From positions 1 through 25,382 of the IMG/VR virus record IMGVR_UViG_3300036712_000019: DNA of 25,382 bases. One strand, 5' to 3'. The stretch is from a virus. Below the pieces are notes generated by a model that had not been told where the DNA came from, did no database searches, and was given only the letters and a program-made list of their open reading frames with translations. This document shows, in pieces, positions 7,112 through 14,630 of this stretch. Position 1 is the first letter of the stretch. Every line of letters starts with the position of its first letter. The position numbers and the translations under genes are program-made.

Positions 7112-9324
7112 AGGGGTTCTTTCTCCTTCCACTTCGTGGTGTCCTCTCCGGGACGCCAGACGACGACGACGGTGCCACGGCACCGTGGACCGCCCTCACA
7201 GTCGACGTACCCTCCGGACGGGTACAGGCGACGCACCATGGTGAGGTCGTTCCCGAGCCACCGCCGGTCGACCTCCCGACACGCCGGGCACGTATTGCTG
7301 TCGAGAACCTCGGAGGCGTAGTACGCGGGAATCGGGGCATCCGGCTGCTCCGCGGCCGCCGCGAACGTCGCCAGCCGTGACTGATTCTGGGCAGCGGTCA
7401 GAGCGGCCCCGAGGGCTAGGCGGGGTTGGGCATCGGTCAGATCATCCAGGGCTACGCGGACGGCTGCTGCGACCTCGTCCCCGGACATCCCGGACTGTGC
7501 CAGCGGCAGAGCGGTTCGAGCAGCGGACACCGCGAGCGTCAGGCCCAGGAGCGCCACCACGACCTGGGCGTGCTCGGTGATCCAGGTCTCGTCGACCGGG
7601 GCAGGGTCGGCCGGGACGTTCTGGGCCTCGACTTCATCGGCAGCGGTGCTGGCAGCAGTCTCAGCGATGCTGGTCAGGGCCGCGACGAGCACGGCGAGGG
7701 CCTGCCCGGTAGGGGTGGAGAGGTTGGTGAGGTTGGTGAGGTCTCCGCTGTCGATGGCGTCTCTGACCTGCCGGGTCAGATCGGCGTACTGGGCGGCGAG
7801 GACCGGGCCCCATTCGTCGAGGACGTCGTCGAGGTGTCGGAGCCAGGCTGCCTGGACGGCGTCGAGGTCGGGGTCCTCGGAGAGTTCGGCTGGGATGCCT
7901 TCGGGTGGTTCTGGGAGATCTGCCTGCGCCGTGTGGTGGGTGGTGGCATGGTGGTGGTGAGGTCCCTCTGCTGCTTCTGCTGGCGTCGTGTCTACCCCCC
8001 TAGGACGTTGTCGCCGGCCGGTGTTTCTCTCGTCAGCAGAGGGGCCTCCACCATTACCGTCCCCGTCAGTGGTGTCTGTCCGTTTCCCGATCGTGGTGGT
8101 CGTGGTGGTCGTGGTGGCTGTGGGGCCGACCCACTCCATGGCTGGCAGATCGACCGTGGTCAGGACGTCTTCAGGATGCCAGCCGGCTTCGACGAGGGTC
8201 CGGGCGGCGGTAGCGCGGATGGCCAGGCCCGCGTTCTCCAGCTCCTCGTCCGCGCTGACGGGGTTCTCGAAGTCAAACTCGAGGTGATCGGCCCCGGCGT
8301 ACTGGGTCAGGAGTCCGCGGTTCAGGACGCCGCGGAGGCGCTCGACCAGGGGGAGCGTGATTTCGGATTGGCGGATCGCGACGGCGGCCTGCGCGGTCGC
8401 CCTGTTCACGTCGGTCGTGGTCCCCAGGAGCGGCAGCGGGTACCGGAAGGCCTCGCGGATCGCTTCGCTACTGATGCGGCGTAGCTCGGTGAACTGCATA
8501 TCCCGCATGCTGTAACTGGCGTTGACCCATTTGCCGCCGCCCTCGATGGTCGCGACCCTGTGCGCGTTCCGAACGCCCTTGTGGGAGGCACGCCAACGTT
8601 TCTGCTGGGTCTCCCACTCGGCATCGGACAGGACACGCTCGTACTCGATGACCCCACCAGGCGTCGCGGAGTTCAGGAAAAAGTTCCGATTCCACTCCGC
8701 CGAGTAGGCGGCTGATTCGGTCTCGACCATGACCGACTGGAGTACACCGATACCGTGGTAGGGGTCCCAGGGGTTGGGGGCTCGCCAGCAGATGACGTCC
8801 TCGACGGGCAGGCGCGTGATCGACCCGTCCGGGCCCCGGTACTCCCAGGCCTCGATGAAGTCGAGCTTGGAGGGGACGGGGTTCATGCGGTCGGGGCGGG
8901 CCGGCCAGATCTCGACCGGGACGCGGCCCAGCCGTGTCAGGATCCCGTACGCCTCACCGACCAGCTCGTAGTGCAGTGTCCACATGGACACCAGGTCGGT
9001 CCAGGACATGTGCGGGTTCGGCCGGGCCATGACCGCGAGCGCCGGGTGGGTGGTGATCTCAATGCGGTCTTCGGGAAGTCCGGAGGGCGAGGACCGGTAG
9101 AGGTGCCAGCGGACGGCGGCTACGGAAGACACGATGCCGTCGAGGACGGCTGTCAGTGTCCCGGAGCGGCCCATGGACGTGCGGAGGATCTCCTCGCGGT
9201 GGGCGAGGCTGGCACCGCCATCGCCGGTGAGGAGGCCGCCGAGGGCGGGGTTGACGTAGGCGATGGGGGCCTGCGCGGACGGGTTGCGTCTCCTGGGAAG
9301 GATGCTTCTCCAGGTGATCGCCAC
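7108..9324 (-). CDS. Portal protein fused to a MuF-like domain
   Basis: This 738-residue protein is much longer than an ordinary HK97-type portal (about 400-500). Residues about 1-410 are the portal, the dodecameric DNA gate: IVSSVAAVRWHLYRS, HPALAVMARPNPHMSW, DVICWRAPNPWDPYHGIGVL, NRNFFLNSATPGGVIEYE, TTDVNRATAQAAVAIRQSE. A low-complexity linker follows, with a Thr run, an acidic Gly-rich stretch and a His cluster. Residues about 490-738 resemble a MuF/minor head protein, ending with a metal-site-like ASEVLDSNTCPACREVD (Cys 679, 682), YPSGGYVDC and CEGGPRC. The start is GTG 9324 (VAITWRSILPRR), preceded by AGGATCAGGAC. MuF proteins act in early head assembly or are injected. Confidence 0.88.
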   Translation of the reverse strand: MAITWRSILPRRRNPSAQAPIAYVNPALGGLLTGDGGASLAHREEILRTSMGRSGTLTAVLDGIVSSVAAVRWHLYRSSPSGLPEDRIEITTHPALAVMARPNPHMSWTDLVSMWTLHYELVGEAYGILTRLGRVPVEIWPARPDRMNPVPSKLDFIEAWEYRGPDGSITRLPVEDVICWRAPNPWDPYHGIGVLQSVMVETESAAYSAEWNRNFFLNSATPGGVIEYERVLSDAEWETQQKRWRASHKGVRNAHRVATIEGGGKWVNASYSMRDMQFTELRRISSEAIREAFRYPLPLLGTTTDVNRATAQAAVAIRQSEITLPLVERLRGVLNRGLLTQYAGADHLEFDFENPVSADEELENAGLAIRATAARTLVEAGWHPEDVLTTVDLPAMEWVGPTATTTTTTTTIGKRTDTTDGDGNGGGPSADERNTGRRQRPRGVDTTPAEAAEGPHHHHATTHHTAQADLPEPPEGIPAELSEDPDLDAVQAAWLRHLDDVLDEWGPVLAAQYADLTRQVRDAIDSGDLTNLTNLSTPTGQALAVLVAALTSIAETAASTAADEVEAQNVPADPAPVDETWITEHAQVVVALLGLTLAVSAARTALPLAQSGMSGDEVAAAVRVALDDLTDAQPRLALGAALTAAQNQSRLATFAAAAEQPDAPIPAYYASEVLDSNTCPACREVDRRWLGNDLTMVRRLYPSGGYVDCEGGPRCRGTVVVVWRPGEDTTKWKEKEPL

Positions 9325-9355
9325 GTCCTGATCCTACGGGCGCGGATGAGGTACG

Positions 9356-10705
9356 TCACCACAGGTCGCGGATCTGTACTCCGCGGGGCTGCCGGGCCCA
9401 CATGGCCGCGTACCGCATCGCGTCGCACCCATCGTCCAGGAGCTTCACGGGCTGTTCGCGTTTGGTGGGGTCGTCCCAGATGTAGCCGGGGATCTCCTCG
9501 GCGGTACACGTGGGGGCGACGGCCTCGACGAGGGCGGGGTCGCGGTGGCGGACGGCGTCCCGGTGGACGACGAGCATGGGCCGGGGCCGGTGGTCGGAGT
9601 GGGCCGTGGGATCGGTCGGGATCCGTAGGGCCTGCTGGACGACTTGGATTCCTTCGAGGACGCGTTTGTCGGCGGGGGTGGTGGATTGGCCGAGGAGGGT
9701 TTCGAGGCGGGCTCGGCTCTCGGCGTCGTGGTCGCAGACGATGGCGGCCGGGCGGGGTTCGAGCCACTGGCCGGTTGCTGGGTCGGTGACCTCGGAGAGG
9801 ATCTGGGCTGCGTGTTGGTCGATGGTCCAGCCGGTGCGGTAGTGCTCGGCGTACAGGATCATGCGGCCGTCGGGGTCGACGGCCCACCGCTGGAGGACGA
9901 ACGGGTGCAAGTAGCCGAAATCGACAGACCACAGGTGGGTCCAGGATTTCGGGAGGGGCCGGGGGTCGACGACGTGGATGGCGGGGTCCCATTCGTCGTA
10001 GATCTGGCCTTCGGCGGCGACCCACTGGCCCAGGCGTAGGCGCTTGTGGCGGACGCCGGTGAGGTTGTCCAGGCGGGCGAGGTACACGGTGCCCTCGGGG
10101 GTGGGCTTCTTGGTGTCCTGGTCGACGAGGCGGGGGTTGTCCTCGTGGTGGCAGGCGATGAGCCGGGTCCGGCCCTGGTCGCACCGGGTCTTGAGCCAGT
10201 GGGAGGGTTTGTCGGGGTTCGTGTCCGCGATGATCTGCTGGTAGGACACGCGGCCGTTGCGCAGGCGGGTCGTCAGGTGCTCCCAGTCCGTCTGCGTGAG
10301 CTCGATGGCCTCCTGGACGAAGATCAGGTCGTACTCGGAGGACATGATCTTCGTGGCCTTGTCCATGCCACCGACGAGGACCCGGGCCCCGTTGCTGAAG
10401 ATGTATGCCGGCGGTTCCACGCTGCTGCCGCCGTAGTAGCGGACGACGCCGGCGGCCAGGACCTCGGCGGCGACGTGCTCACGCCACGTGACCAGACCCG
10501 TCGACGACAGGGACGCCAGGGTTTTCCGGACCAGGAGCGCCCTCGCCCTGGGCACGGACAGCATGACCGCGAGGACTTTCTCCAGGCAGGCCCGGGATTT
10601 CCCGGTGCCGGCGGGCCCGGACAGGAGGACCTCGTCGTCGCGGGCTGTCATGAGGGTCCGGGCGGCGCCGTAGGGCGAGTACTCGTGGACCAGGGACAGG
10701 CCCAT
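9356..10705 (-). CDS. terL: Terminase large subunit
   Basis: This 449-residue motor packages DNA into the prohead and cuts concatemers. The Walker A motif is GPAGTGKS at residues 30-37; a Walker B-like strand is YDLIFVQEA near 125-133, and the coupling motif ADTNP is at 160-164. The RNase H-like nuclease half has WSVDFGYLHPF (Asp 262), AIVCDHDAES (Asp 325, 327) and KLLDDGCDAMRYA (Asp 424, 425, 428). The Q before the Walker B glutamate is a little unusual. ATG 10705-10703 overlaps the small-subunit stop (TGATG); the longer frame to 10927 is a Pro/Arg-rich shadow. A 31-base gap separates it from the portal gene. Confidence 0.92.
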   Translation of the reverse strand: MGLSLVHEYSPYGAARTLMTARDDEVLLSGPAGTGKSRACLEKVLAVMLSVPRARALLVRKTLASLSSTGLVTWREHVAAEVLAAGVVRYYGGSSVEPPAYIFSNGARVLVGGMDKATKIMSSEYDLIFVQEAIELTQTDWEHLTTRLRNGRVSYQQIIADTNPDKPSHWLKTRCDQGRTRLIACHHEDNPRLVDQDTKKPTPEGTVYLARLDNLTGVRHKRLRLGQWVAAEGQIYDEWDPAIHVVDPRPLPKSWTHLWSVDFGYLHPFVLQRWAVDPDGRMILYAEHYRTGWTIDQHAAQILSEVTDPATGQWLEPRPAAIVCDHDAESRARLETLLGQSTTPADKRVLEGIQVVQQALRIPTDPTAHSDHRPRPMLVVHRDAVRHRDPALVEAVAPTCTAEEIPGYIWDDPTKREQPVKLLDDGCDAMRYAAMWARQPRGVQIRDLW

Positions 10706-11124
10706 CAGGTGAGCTGGTCGAGGTCGATGCCGTTCAGGCGGATCTCGACGGTGTGGATGGGCGCGGTGTCGCGGAGCTGTCCGGTCTCCTCGGCGGCCTG
10801 CCGGATCGCCTGGAGGCGGAGCCGCCACAGCTGGGCCCGGTCCTCGGGCTGGGCGTCGAGTTGGGCGTCGAGGTCCTCGATGGTCTGCTGGATCTCGGCG
10901 AGGCGGTCCCGGCGGCGGCTGACCCACAGGGCGGCGGTGTCGTCATCGAGGGCCTGGCGGGCATCGAGGATCGCGAGCTGGTGCCGGGCGGCGAACATGC
11001 TGATGGCGGATCTGGTGACTCCGTGACGGCGGGCGATCTGGGCGTAGGACTCGGTGCGGCCCGCGATCTCGTGGATGAGGCGGGCTCTGAGGCGGCCCCG
11101 GTCGAGGCGTCGTGTGTCTGTCAT
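10705..11124 (-). CDS. terS: Terminase small subunit
   Basis: This 139-residue protein should bind the packaging site and recruit the large subunit. A helix-turn-helix lies near residues 25-48 (ESYAQIARRHGVTRSAISMF), followed by a long helical region suited to oligomerisation (RRRDRLAEIQQTIEDLDAQL) and a C-terminal tail ending IRLNGIDLDQLT that could contact the motor. I chose ATG 11124, with AAGGCGG upstream; a GTG at 11133 would add three residues. A perfect 32-base palindrome stands 34 bases before the start. Assignment rests on domain layout and adjacency to terL. Confidence 0.78.
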   Translation of the reverse strand: MTDTRRLDRGRLRARLIHEIAGRTESYAQIARRHGVTRSAISMFAARHQLAILDARQALDDDTAALWVSRRRDRLAEIQQTIEDLDAQLDAQPEDRAQLWRLRLQAIRQAAEETGQLRDTAPIHTVEIRLNGIDLDQLT

Positions 11125-11157
11125 GTCGATCACCGCCTTCAGTATGGGGTCATGGGT

Positions 11158-11189
11158 CTGCCCCCGCCCGGGATCCCGGGCGGGGGCAG
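11158..11189. repeat. Perfect 32-base palindrome upstream of terS
   Basis: The two 16-base halves, starting CTGCCCCCGCCCGGGA, are exact reverse complements. It stands between the zinc-ribbon gene (stop at 11203) and terS (start 11124). No run of T follows on either strand. It could be a U-less terminator of the upstream unit, a structured leader of the virion operon, or a terminase recognition site. Confidence 0.75.
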
Positions 11190-11202
11190 GAACCGTGTGC
11201 TG

Positions 11203-11403
11203 TCAGAACTGGCCGAGGTCGCGGTGGAGAGCCCGACGGGCTCTCTCATTGGCCTGGAGGCTTCGCGCCATCCGGTGCTGCCAGTAGTAGGTTCGCAAGT
11301 GGATGTCTTTTCTCACCTGGCAGCGCCAGCACCAGCCGTCGGTGTCACCGATGCTGAAGATCAGAATCGTGTCGCAGCGTGGGCACCGTTGCTTTCTCCT
11401 CAT
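11203..11403 (-). CDS. Small zinc-ribbon protein
   Basis: This 66-residue protein begins MRRKQRCPRCDTILIF and contains WCWRCQVRKD: two C-x2-C knuckles about 15 residues apart, a classic zinc ribbon. A basic helical half follows (RTYYWQHRMARSLQANERAR). It may bind nucleic acid. ATG 11403 has an AAAGGGAAGAC ribosome site, itself preceded by the recurrent AACCACCAC leader motif at 11415-11423. Upstream is the ERF-associated gene, downstream the 32-base palindrome and terS. No specific family known to me. Confidence 0.72.
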   Translation of the reverse strand: MRRKQRCPRCDTILIFSIGDTDGWCWRCQVRKDIHLRTYYWQHRMARSLQANERARRALHRDLGQF

Positions 11404-11430
11404 GTCTTCCCTTTGTGGTGGTTGCGGTGG

Positions 11431-12051
11431 TCAGGTGATGTTGGCGATTTCTTCCAGGACGGCATTGGCTGCCGCGATCGTTTCGGCGGACTTGCCCTTC
11501 CTGCGCAGGACCAGCCTGGGCCGTGCCTTGACCGGCGTCAGGCCCGGGACGTCCTCCACGAGGACCTCACCGGTCTCGACGTCGACCAAGTCCACGGTCT
11601 CGCAGACCGTATTGCAGACGGCCTGGGACAAGGCCCAGGCCCTTCCATCGGCCGTGAGGTCACGGCTGACCTTCACGGATCCGAAGGGACCGAGGAGGTC
11701 CTCGGCGAGCTCACAGAGCTCGTCAAGGTACGAGATCGGAATAGTGATCGACGCGGTCGCGTACTGGTCGATCTCGTCTGTCGGCGTCACCTCGGCCAGT
11801 GACCGGACGAGGTCGTCCTCGTCCGTGATCTGGGCCTTGGGCTGAGCAGCCCAGGCGTCGAGGGAGACCACCGTGCCGTCGGTGGTGCGCCAGGACGGGG
11901 CTGCCCCGTCGGACGCGGCCTGCTCGGTGAGCAGGCGCAGCGTGTGCGCTCGCAGGGCATCCGAGCGCGCTTTCGCCACGGTCAGGTCCTTGTCGGCCTG
12001 AATGATCATTTCAGTGAGCTCGGCCATCGTCTTCTTCCCGGTGTGTTCCAT
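11431..12051 (-). CDS. Conserved-looking phage protein downstream of ERF gene, function unknown
   Basis: This protein of about 206 residues starts with a helical, Lys/Glu-rich segment (MAELTEMIIQADKDLTVAKARSD), then a DGTVVSLDAW unit. The middle is soluble and acidic (ITDEDDLVRSLAEVTPTDEID), and the end reads RPRLVLRRKGKSAETIAAANAVLEEIANIT. I take ATG 12051, with GGAGGGACT upstream; ATG 12027, after GGGAAGAAG, is an alternative. Similar proteins accompany recombination genes in actinophages. A recombination accessory role is possible but not shown. Confidence 0.6.
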   Translation of the reverse strand: MEHTGKKTMAELTEMIIQADKDLTVAKARSDALRAHTLRLLTEQAASDGAAPSWRTTDGTVVSLDAWAAQPKAQITDEDDLVRSLAEVTPTDEIDQYATASITIPISYLDELCELAEDLLGPFGSVKVSRDLTADGRAWALSQAVCNTVCETVDLVDVETGEVLVEDVPGLTPVKARPRLVLRRKGKSAETIAAANAVLEEIANIT

Positions 12052-12113
12052 ATGAGTAGTAGTCCCTCCGACGTGGTGGTTGTGGTGGTCGTGGTGGTGA
12101 TGGTGGGTTTTCC

Positions 12114-12160
12114 GTGGGGCTGGTGGCCGTCCCCAGAGGGGGGAGGGCCACCAGGCCCAC
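12114..12160 (-). terminator. Hairpin terminator after the ERF gene
   Basis: Arms 12114-12128 and 12146-12160 pair as a 15-bp stem with one mismatch (GTGGGCCTGGTGGCC on the minus strand) around a 17-base loop. It lies 26 bases after the ERF stop. No proper U-run follows, as is common for actinobacterial terminators. The 12052-12185 interval holds this and a (GGT)-rich simple-sequence leader, no gene. Confidence 0.5.
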
Positions 12161-12185
12161 GTCGTGCTATGAGGGGGGTGGAGGG

Positions 12186-13028
12186 CTATTGGCCTTCGGC
12201 CGCGGCCTCGGCGCCGTCCAGGTCCTCGGCGCCGTCCATCTCCCCCATCTCCTCGATCGCGGAGTCGGGAGGGGCAACGAGCTCGGCAACGGTCCTGTCC
12301 GTGGACTTCACCGCAAATCCGATGGCGTTGAGGGCGTCTTCGACCGTGAGGCGAGGTTTGGCCATGTCGAGTCCGGCGGCCCTGAGGCATCGCCGGTGGT
12401 GATCCGTCAGCTGCGACAGGGGCAGCTGAGCTGACCTAGGCGCGGTCTTCCACGTTCTCACGTGCCAGTCTCGATCTGTCGTCTTCAGCGCCTCGTCCAG
12501 GATCCTGACGATGTCCTGGGGCTGTGCCGCCGTCTTGGGCTGGCGGCGTGGGCGGTGGTCCTGGGGGGCCGGGCGCTGCTGCTGGGGGGCGGCGACCGTG
12601 GCGGCCTGGGCGGCCGCACTGTCGTCGTCCTCGTCGTCGGGGGCGATCCCGACCATGGAGCAGAGGGCGTAGCGCCGGGCGTAGGTCAAAGCACTGCCGA
12701 GTTCCTGGGGCGTGCACATGCTCGGGAGCGGCATTTCGCAGGTTCTGGACTCGCTGACGTGGGCCAGCTCGCAGCGCAGCACGTACCGGCCGTCCTCGCG
12801 GATGGTGGGCATGGTGATCCAGGCCAGGCCGTGCCGGGACAGGACCGGGAGGATGGCGGCGTGGATGTCGGCCAGGGACGCGTAGGAGTACTGGTAGCGG
12901 TGGCCGGTTTTGGTCTGGACGTTGGCCGTCTCGGCCTTCGCGACTCTGGGCATCTCGCCCTGGGCCGTGGCGAGGGCCGCGATGAAGCTGGGGTGCTGGA
13001 GTGGGGTCTTGGCTGTGGTTGCTGTCAT
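12186..13028 (-). CDS. ERF-family single-strand DNA annealing protein
   Basis: This 280-residue protein should pair complementary single strands during phage recombination, acting in the cytoplasm with an exonuclease. The ERF core lies at about residues 10-135: FIAALATAQGEMPRVAKAE, then SYASLADIHAAILPVLSRHGL (about 48-68) and TPQELGSALTYARRYALCSM (about 106-125), ending in GIAPDDEDDD. A Gln/Pro-rich linker and a second helical region (DIVRILDEAL, LTDHHRRCLRAAGLDMAKPR) follow, with an acidic tail. I chose ATG 13028; the frame to 13187 covers the leader, including a GC-rich hairpin. The conserved promoter-like element at 13107-13134 lies about 80 bases upstream. Confidence 0.87.
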   Translation of the reverse strand: MTATTAKTPLQHPSFIAALATAQGEMPRVAKAETANVQTKTGHRYQYSYASLADIHAAILPVLSRHGLAWITMPTIREDGRYVLRCELAHVSESRTCEMPLPSMCTPQELGSALTYARRYALCSMVGIAPDDEDDDSAAAQAATVAAPQQQRPAPQDHRPRRQPKTAAQPQDIVRILDEALKTTDRDWHVRTWKTAPRSAQLPLSQLTDHHRRCLRAAGLDMAKPRLTVEDALNAIGFAVKSTDRTVAELVAPPDSAIEEMGEMDGAEDLDGAEAAAEGQ

Positions 13029-13106
13029 ACTGGGTCTCCATCGCAGGTGGTCTTCAGGTGGTGGGGGGCCGGGGCCTTGCCGCTCCGGCCCTTTCCTGTA
13101 CCCCAC

Positions 13107-13134
13107 CATGGTAACACGTCTCATACGTTTACGG
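13107..13134 (-). promoter_or_regulatory. Conserved promoter/operator element, copy 1 (upstream of ERF gene)
   Basis: On the minus strand this reads CCGTAAACGTATGAGACG followed by TGTTACCATG. It matches copy 2 at 16614-16642 at nearly every position. TATGAG is a good -10 candidate, and its TGA is the stop codon of the upstream helix-turn-helix gene. No clear -35 was seen. Confidence 0.5.
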
Positions 13135-13552
13135 CAGGCGGGTCCTCGATGCTGCGCAGGACCCGCCCCGGCGCATCCGCCGGCCACCAGTACGTCCCCC
13201 CGTCAGCGACAGGGGCGTAGTGCTCCTGGAGGGCCTGCCGGATCCGCCTGGTCGAGACGGTCCCGATCCCCAGCTCGCGGAGCTGTCGAAGGACGGCTGC
13301 CCGCACCTGGCTGGTAGACAGCAGCCCCTGCAAGGCAATCCGGCCGTCGATCCACCGCTGGACCGACGACCGCTCCCAGAGCGGCCACCCGGACGTCTCC
13401 CCGTGGGCATCGGGCTCGGGAAATCCCCCCAGGGAACCCTCCGCCCGGACGACCCGGAGCCTCTCCGAGGTCATGAGAGTCCCGTGCCGGGATCTCCAGC
13501 CCGAAGAGTTGATCATCTCCACTACCTGTCGGGTGCCGAGCAGATCTGTCAT
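13121..13552 (-). CDS. Helix-turn-helix DNA-binding protein
   Basis: This 143-residue protein has an N-terminal MerR/excisionase-like unit, with DLLGTRQVVEMINSSGWRS (about 3-21) and then GGFPEPDAHGE ... PLWERSSVQRWIDGR, the pattern of winged DNA-binding modules that read an operator or recombination site. A second unit, STSQVRAAVLRQLRELGIGT then STRRIRQALQEHY, may be another. ATG 13552 has AAAGGACG upstream. The promoter region at 13650-13692 carries two palindromes, so it may be regulated by itself or by a repressor. Its 3' end carries the promoter of the next operon. Confidence 0.65.
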   Translation of the reverse strand: MTDLLGTRQVVEMINSSGWRSRHGTLMTSERLRVVRAEGSLGGFPEPDAHGETSGWPLWERSSVQRWIDGRIALQGLLSTSQVRAAVLRQLRELGIGTVSTRRIRQALQEHYAPVADGGTYWWPADAPGRVLRSIEDPPAVNV

Positions 13553-13572
13553 CGGTGCGTCCTTTCATGGGT

Positions 13573-13599
13573 GTGCCCCCTCCGGGGTGGAGGGGGCAC
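13573..13599 (-). promoter_or_regulatory. Leader hairpin before the helix-turn-helix gene
   Basis: A perfect 11-bp stem (GTGCCCCCTCC / GGAGGGGGCAC) with a 5-base loop ends about 20 bases before ATG 13552. It lies between the probable promoter at about 13670 and the gene. No U-run follows, so a leader structure affecting translation or decay is more likely than a terminator. Confidence 0.6.
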
Positions 13600-13650
13600 G
13601 TCGTACAGCAGGAGGAGGCTCAGCGCATCCAGGTGAGGGAGGCTCCTCTC

Positions 13651-13668
13651 ATGGTGTGACTACACCAT
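13651..13668. promoter_or_regulatory. Operator-like inverted repeat 1
   Basis: ATGGTGTGACTACACCAT is a perfect 7-bp inverted repeat with a 4-base centre. On the minus strand it lies immediately after a TATGATA -10-like hexamer (around 13667-13674) that would drive the gene at 13121-13552, a typical position for a repressor site. Confidence 0.5.
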
Positions 13669-13679
13669 ATCATACGCCC

Positions 13680-13692
13680 TACCACAGTGGTA
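13680..13692. promoter_or_regulatory. Operator-like inverted repeat 2
   Basis: TACCACAGTGGTA is a perfect 6-bp palindrome with one central base, 11 bases from operator-like repeat 1. Both share GGT(G)/(C)ACC-type half-sites, so one protein could bind both. The 13600-13727 interval contains only these control signals. Confidence 0.5.
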
Positions 13693-13726
13693 TCACATTG
13701 ACCGAACACTCCCAACACGTCACCAT

Positions 13727-14038
13727 ATGATCATGGCCGCTGTGTCCAGATGCTGCACAGCCGGTGAGCACCACGTGTGCACCGGCTGCGACTGCCCCTG
13801 CCACACCACCGCCATGCCCGACTGGTTCCGCGCCGTCGTCACCGCGGCCCAGAAGACCACGGACCCGCTCCCGCTCCCGGACCCGGTCCATCGCTTGGCC
13901 TGTCGTCACCGCCGACAGGTCTGGACCCGCCCACCGATCCATCGACGCCGCCCAGCTCGTCGTGGATGTCCTGCACAGAGATCCCGAGGCGCCGCAGGAG
14001 GGCCTCGACAGCCGGCAGGGCCATCAGCCGCGCGATGA
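13727..14038 (+). CDS. Possible Cys-rich small protein, convergent with membrane gene
   Basis: The frame opens MIMAAVSRCCTAGEHHVCTG, then CDCPCHTT. A closely spaced Cys/His cluster like this is a known feature of small actinophage proteins. It then reads MPDWFRAVVTAAQKTTDPLPLP before turning into Arg-rich sequence antisense to the minus-strand gene at 13839-14195. The first 40-45 residues look real; the remainder looks like a shadow. Either the gene is real with a non-conserved tail or a frame change shortens it. No good ribosome site is visible. Confidence 0.3.
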   Translation: MIMAAVSRCCTAGEHHVCTGCDCPCHTTAMPDWFRAVVTAAQKTTDPLPLPDPVHRLACRHRRQVWTRPPIHRRRPARRGCPAQRSRGAAGGPRQPAGPSAAR

Positions 14039-14195
14039 CGACCGACGCCATCACCAGGCCCCCGACCACACCACCGGTCCCCTCGAGGCCGAGGGCCTGG
14101 ACAACCTGCGGAGCGGCTACGGCGATCACGACGGCCGCGACGAGGACACCGTGCAGGATCGTGCGGGCCGCGGCCCGTCCATGATGGATTCTCAT
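13839..14195 (-). CDS. Small membrane protein, holin-like
   Basis: This 118-residue protein begins MRIHHGRAAARTILHGVLVA, leading into a hydrophobic helix (VLVAAVVIAVAAPQVVQALG). A second helix follows (GGVVGGLVMASVVIARLMAL), then PAVEALLRRLGISVQDIHDE and a Gly/Pro/Ser-rich tail. Two membrane spans with short termini fit a holin or other small phage membrane protein. It is not next to a visible endolysin. I chose the ATG at 14195; another is at 14204. A terminator at 14229-14266 separates it from the upstream gene, so it needs its own promoter. Confidence 0.5.
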   Translation of the reverse strand: MRIHHGRAAARTILHGVLVAAVVIAVAAPQVVQALGLEGTGGVVGGLVMASVVIARLMALPAVEALLRRLGISVQDIHDELGGVDGSVGGSRPVGGDDRPSDGPGPGAGAGPWSSGPR

Positions 14196-14228
14196 GGAAC
14201 CCATGATGAGTCTGTGTGGTCCGCTACC

Positions 14229-14266
14229 AAAAAGGGTGTAGCCCCGACCTTGATCGGGGCTACACC
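14229..14266 (-). terminator. Intrinsic terminator
   Basis: A perfect 13-bp stem (GGTGTAGCCCCGA, six-base loop, TCGGGGCTACACC) is followed on the minus strand by CCTTTTTGG. It lies downstream of the gene at 14365-14562 and should end that transcript. Confidence 0.85.
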
Positions 14267-14364
14267 GTGTGCTGAACGCCATCAGTATAGGTCACAGGCC
14301 GTCGGGCCGGTGATCATGCGGGTTCCTTCCGGTCGTGGTGTCGAGTCCGGCCGCGGGCGACGGC

Positions 14365-14562
14365 TCATATACGGTTCCTGGGGCGGGCGGCGTGTGCTGC
14401 CCGGACCGCGGCCGCGTCGTACCGGGCCTCGGGACGCCCCGAGGGACCCAGCACGTACCGGAGGGGGCGGACACCCCACCGGGACAAGGTCTTCCGAGTA
14501 GATCCCAGGCTCGCCGCCCCCAGATAGTCTGCTATCTGCTGGTAGTCCCATTCCTGTTCCAT
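14365..14562 (-). CDS. Small helix-turn-helix / excisionase-like protein
   Basis: This 65-residue protein is MEQEWDYQQIADYLGAASLG followed by TRKTLSRWGVRPLRYVLGPS and RYDAAAVRAAHAARPRNRI. The run QQIADYLGAASLG(S)TRKTLSRW is a winged-helix recognition unit, and the GRPEARYD strand plus AVRAAHAAR helix match small excisionase or MerR-like regulators. ATG 14562 has an excellent AGGAGGG site seven bases before it. A strong terminator follows. No integrase is visible in the window, so a recombination directionality role cannot be tested here. Confidence 0.7.
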   Translation of the reverse strand: MEQEWDYQQIADYLGAASLGSTRKTLSRWGVRPLRYVLGPSGRPEARYDAAAVRAAHAARPRNRI

Positions 14563-14630
14563 CTTTCACCCTCCTCATGGTGATGGCCCGTCTGGCCCCT
14601 GAGGGTCAGGCGAGCCGTTACCAGTACCAG

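Noticed and set aside
8080-8125. GTGGTC simple repeat as a regulatory array
   Set aside because: It encodes the Thr-rich linker of the portal-MuF fusion, and simple codon repetition explains it.
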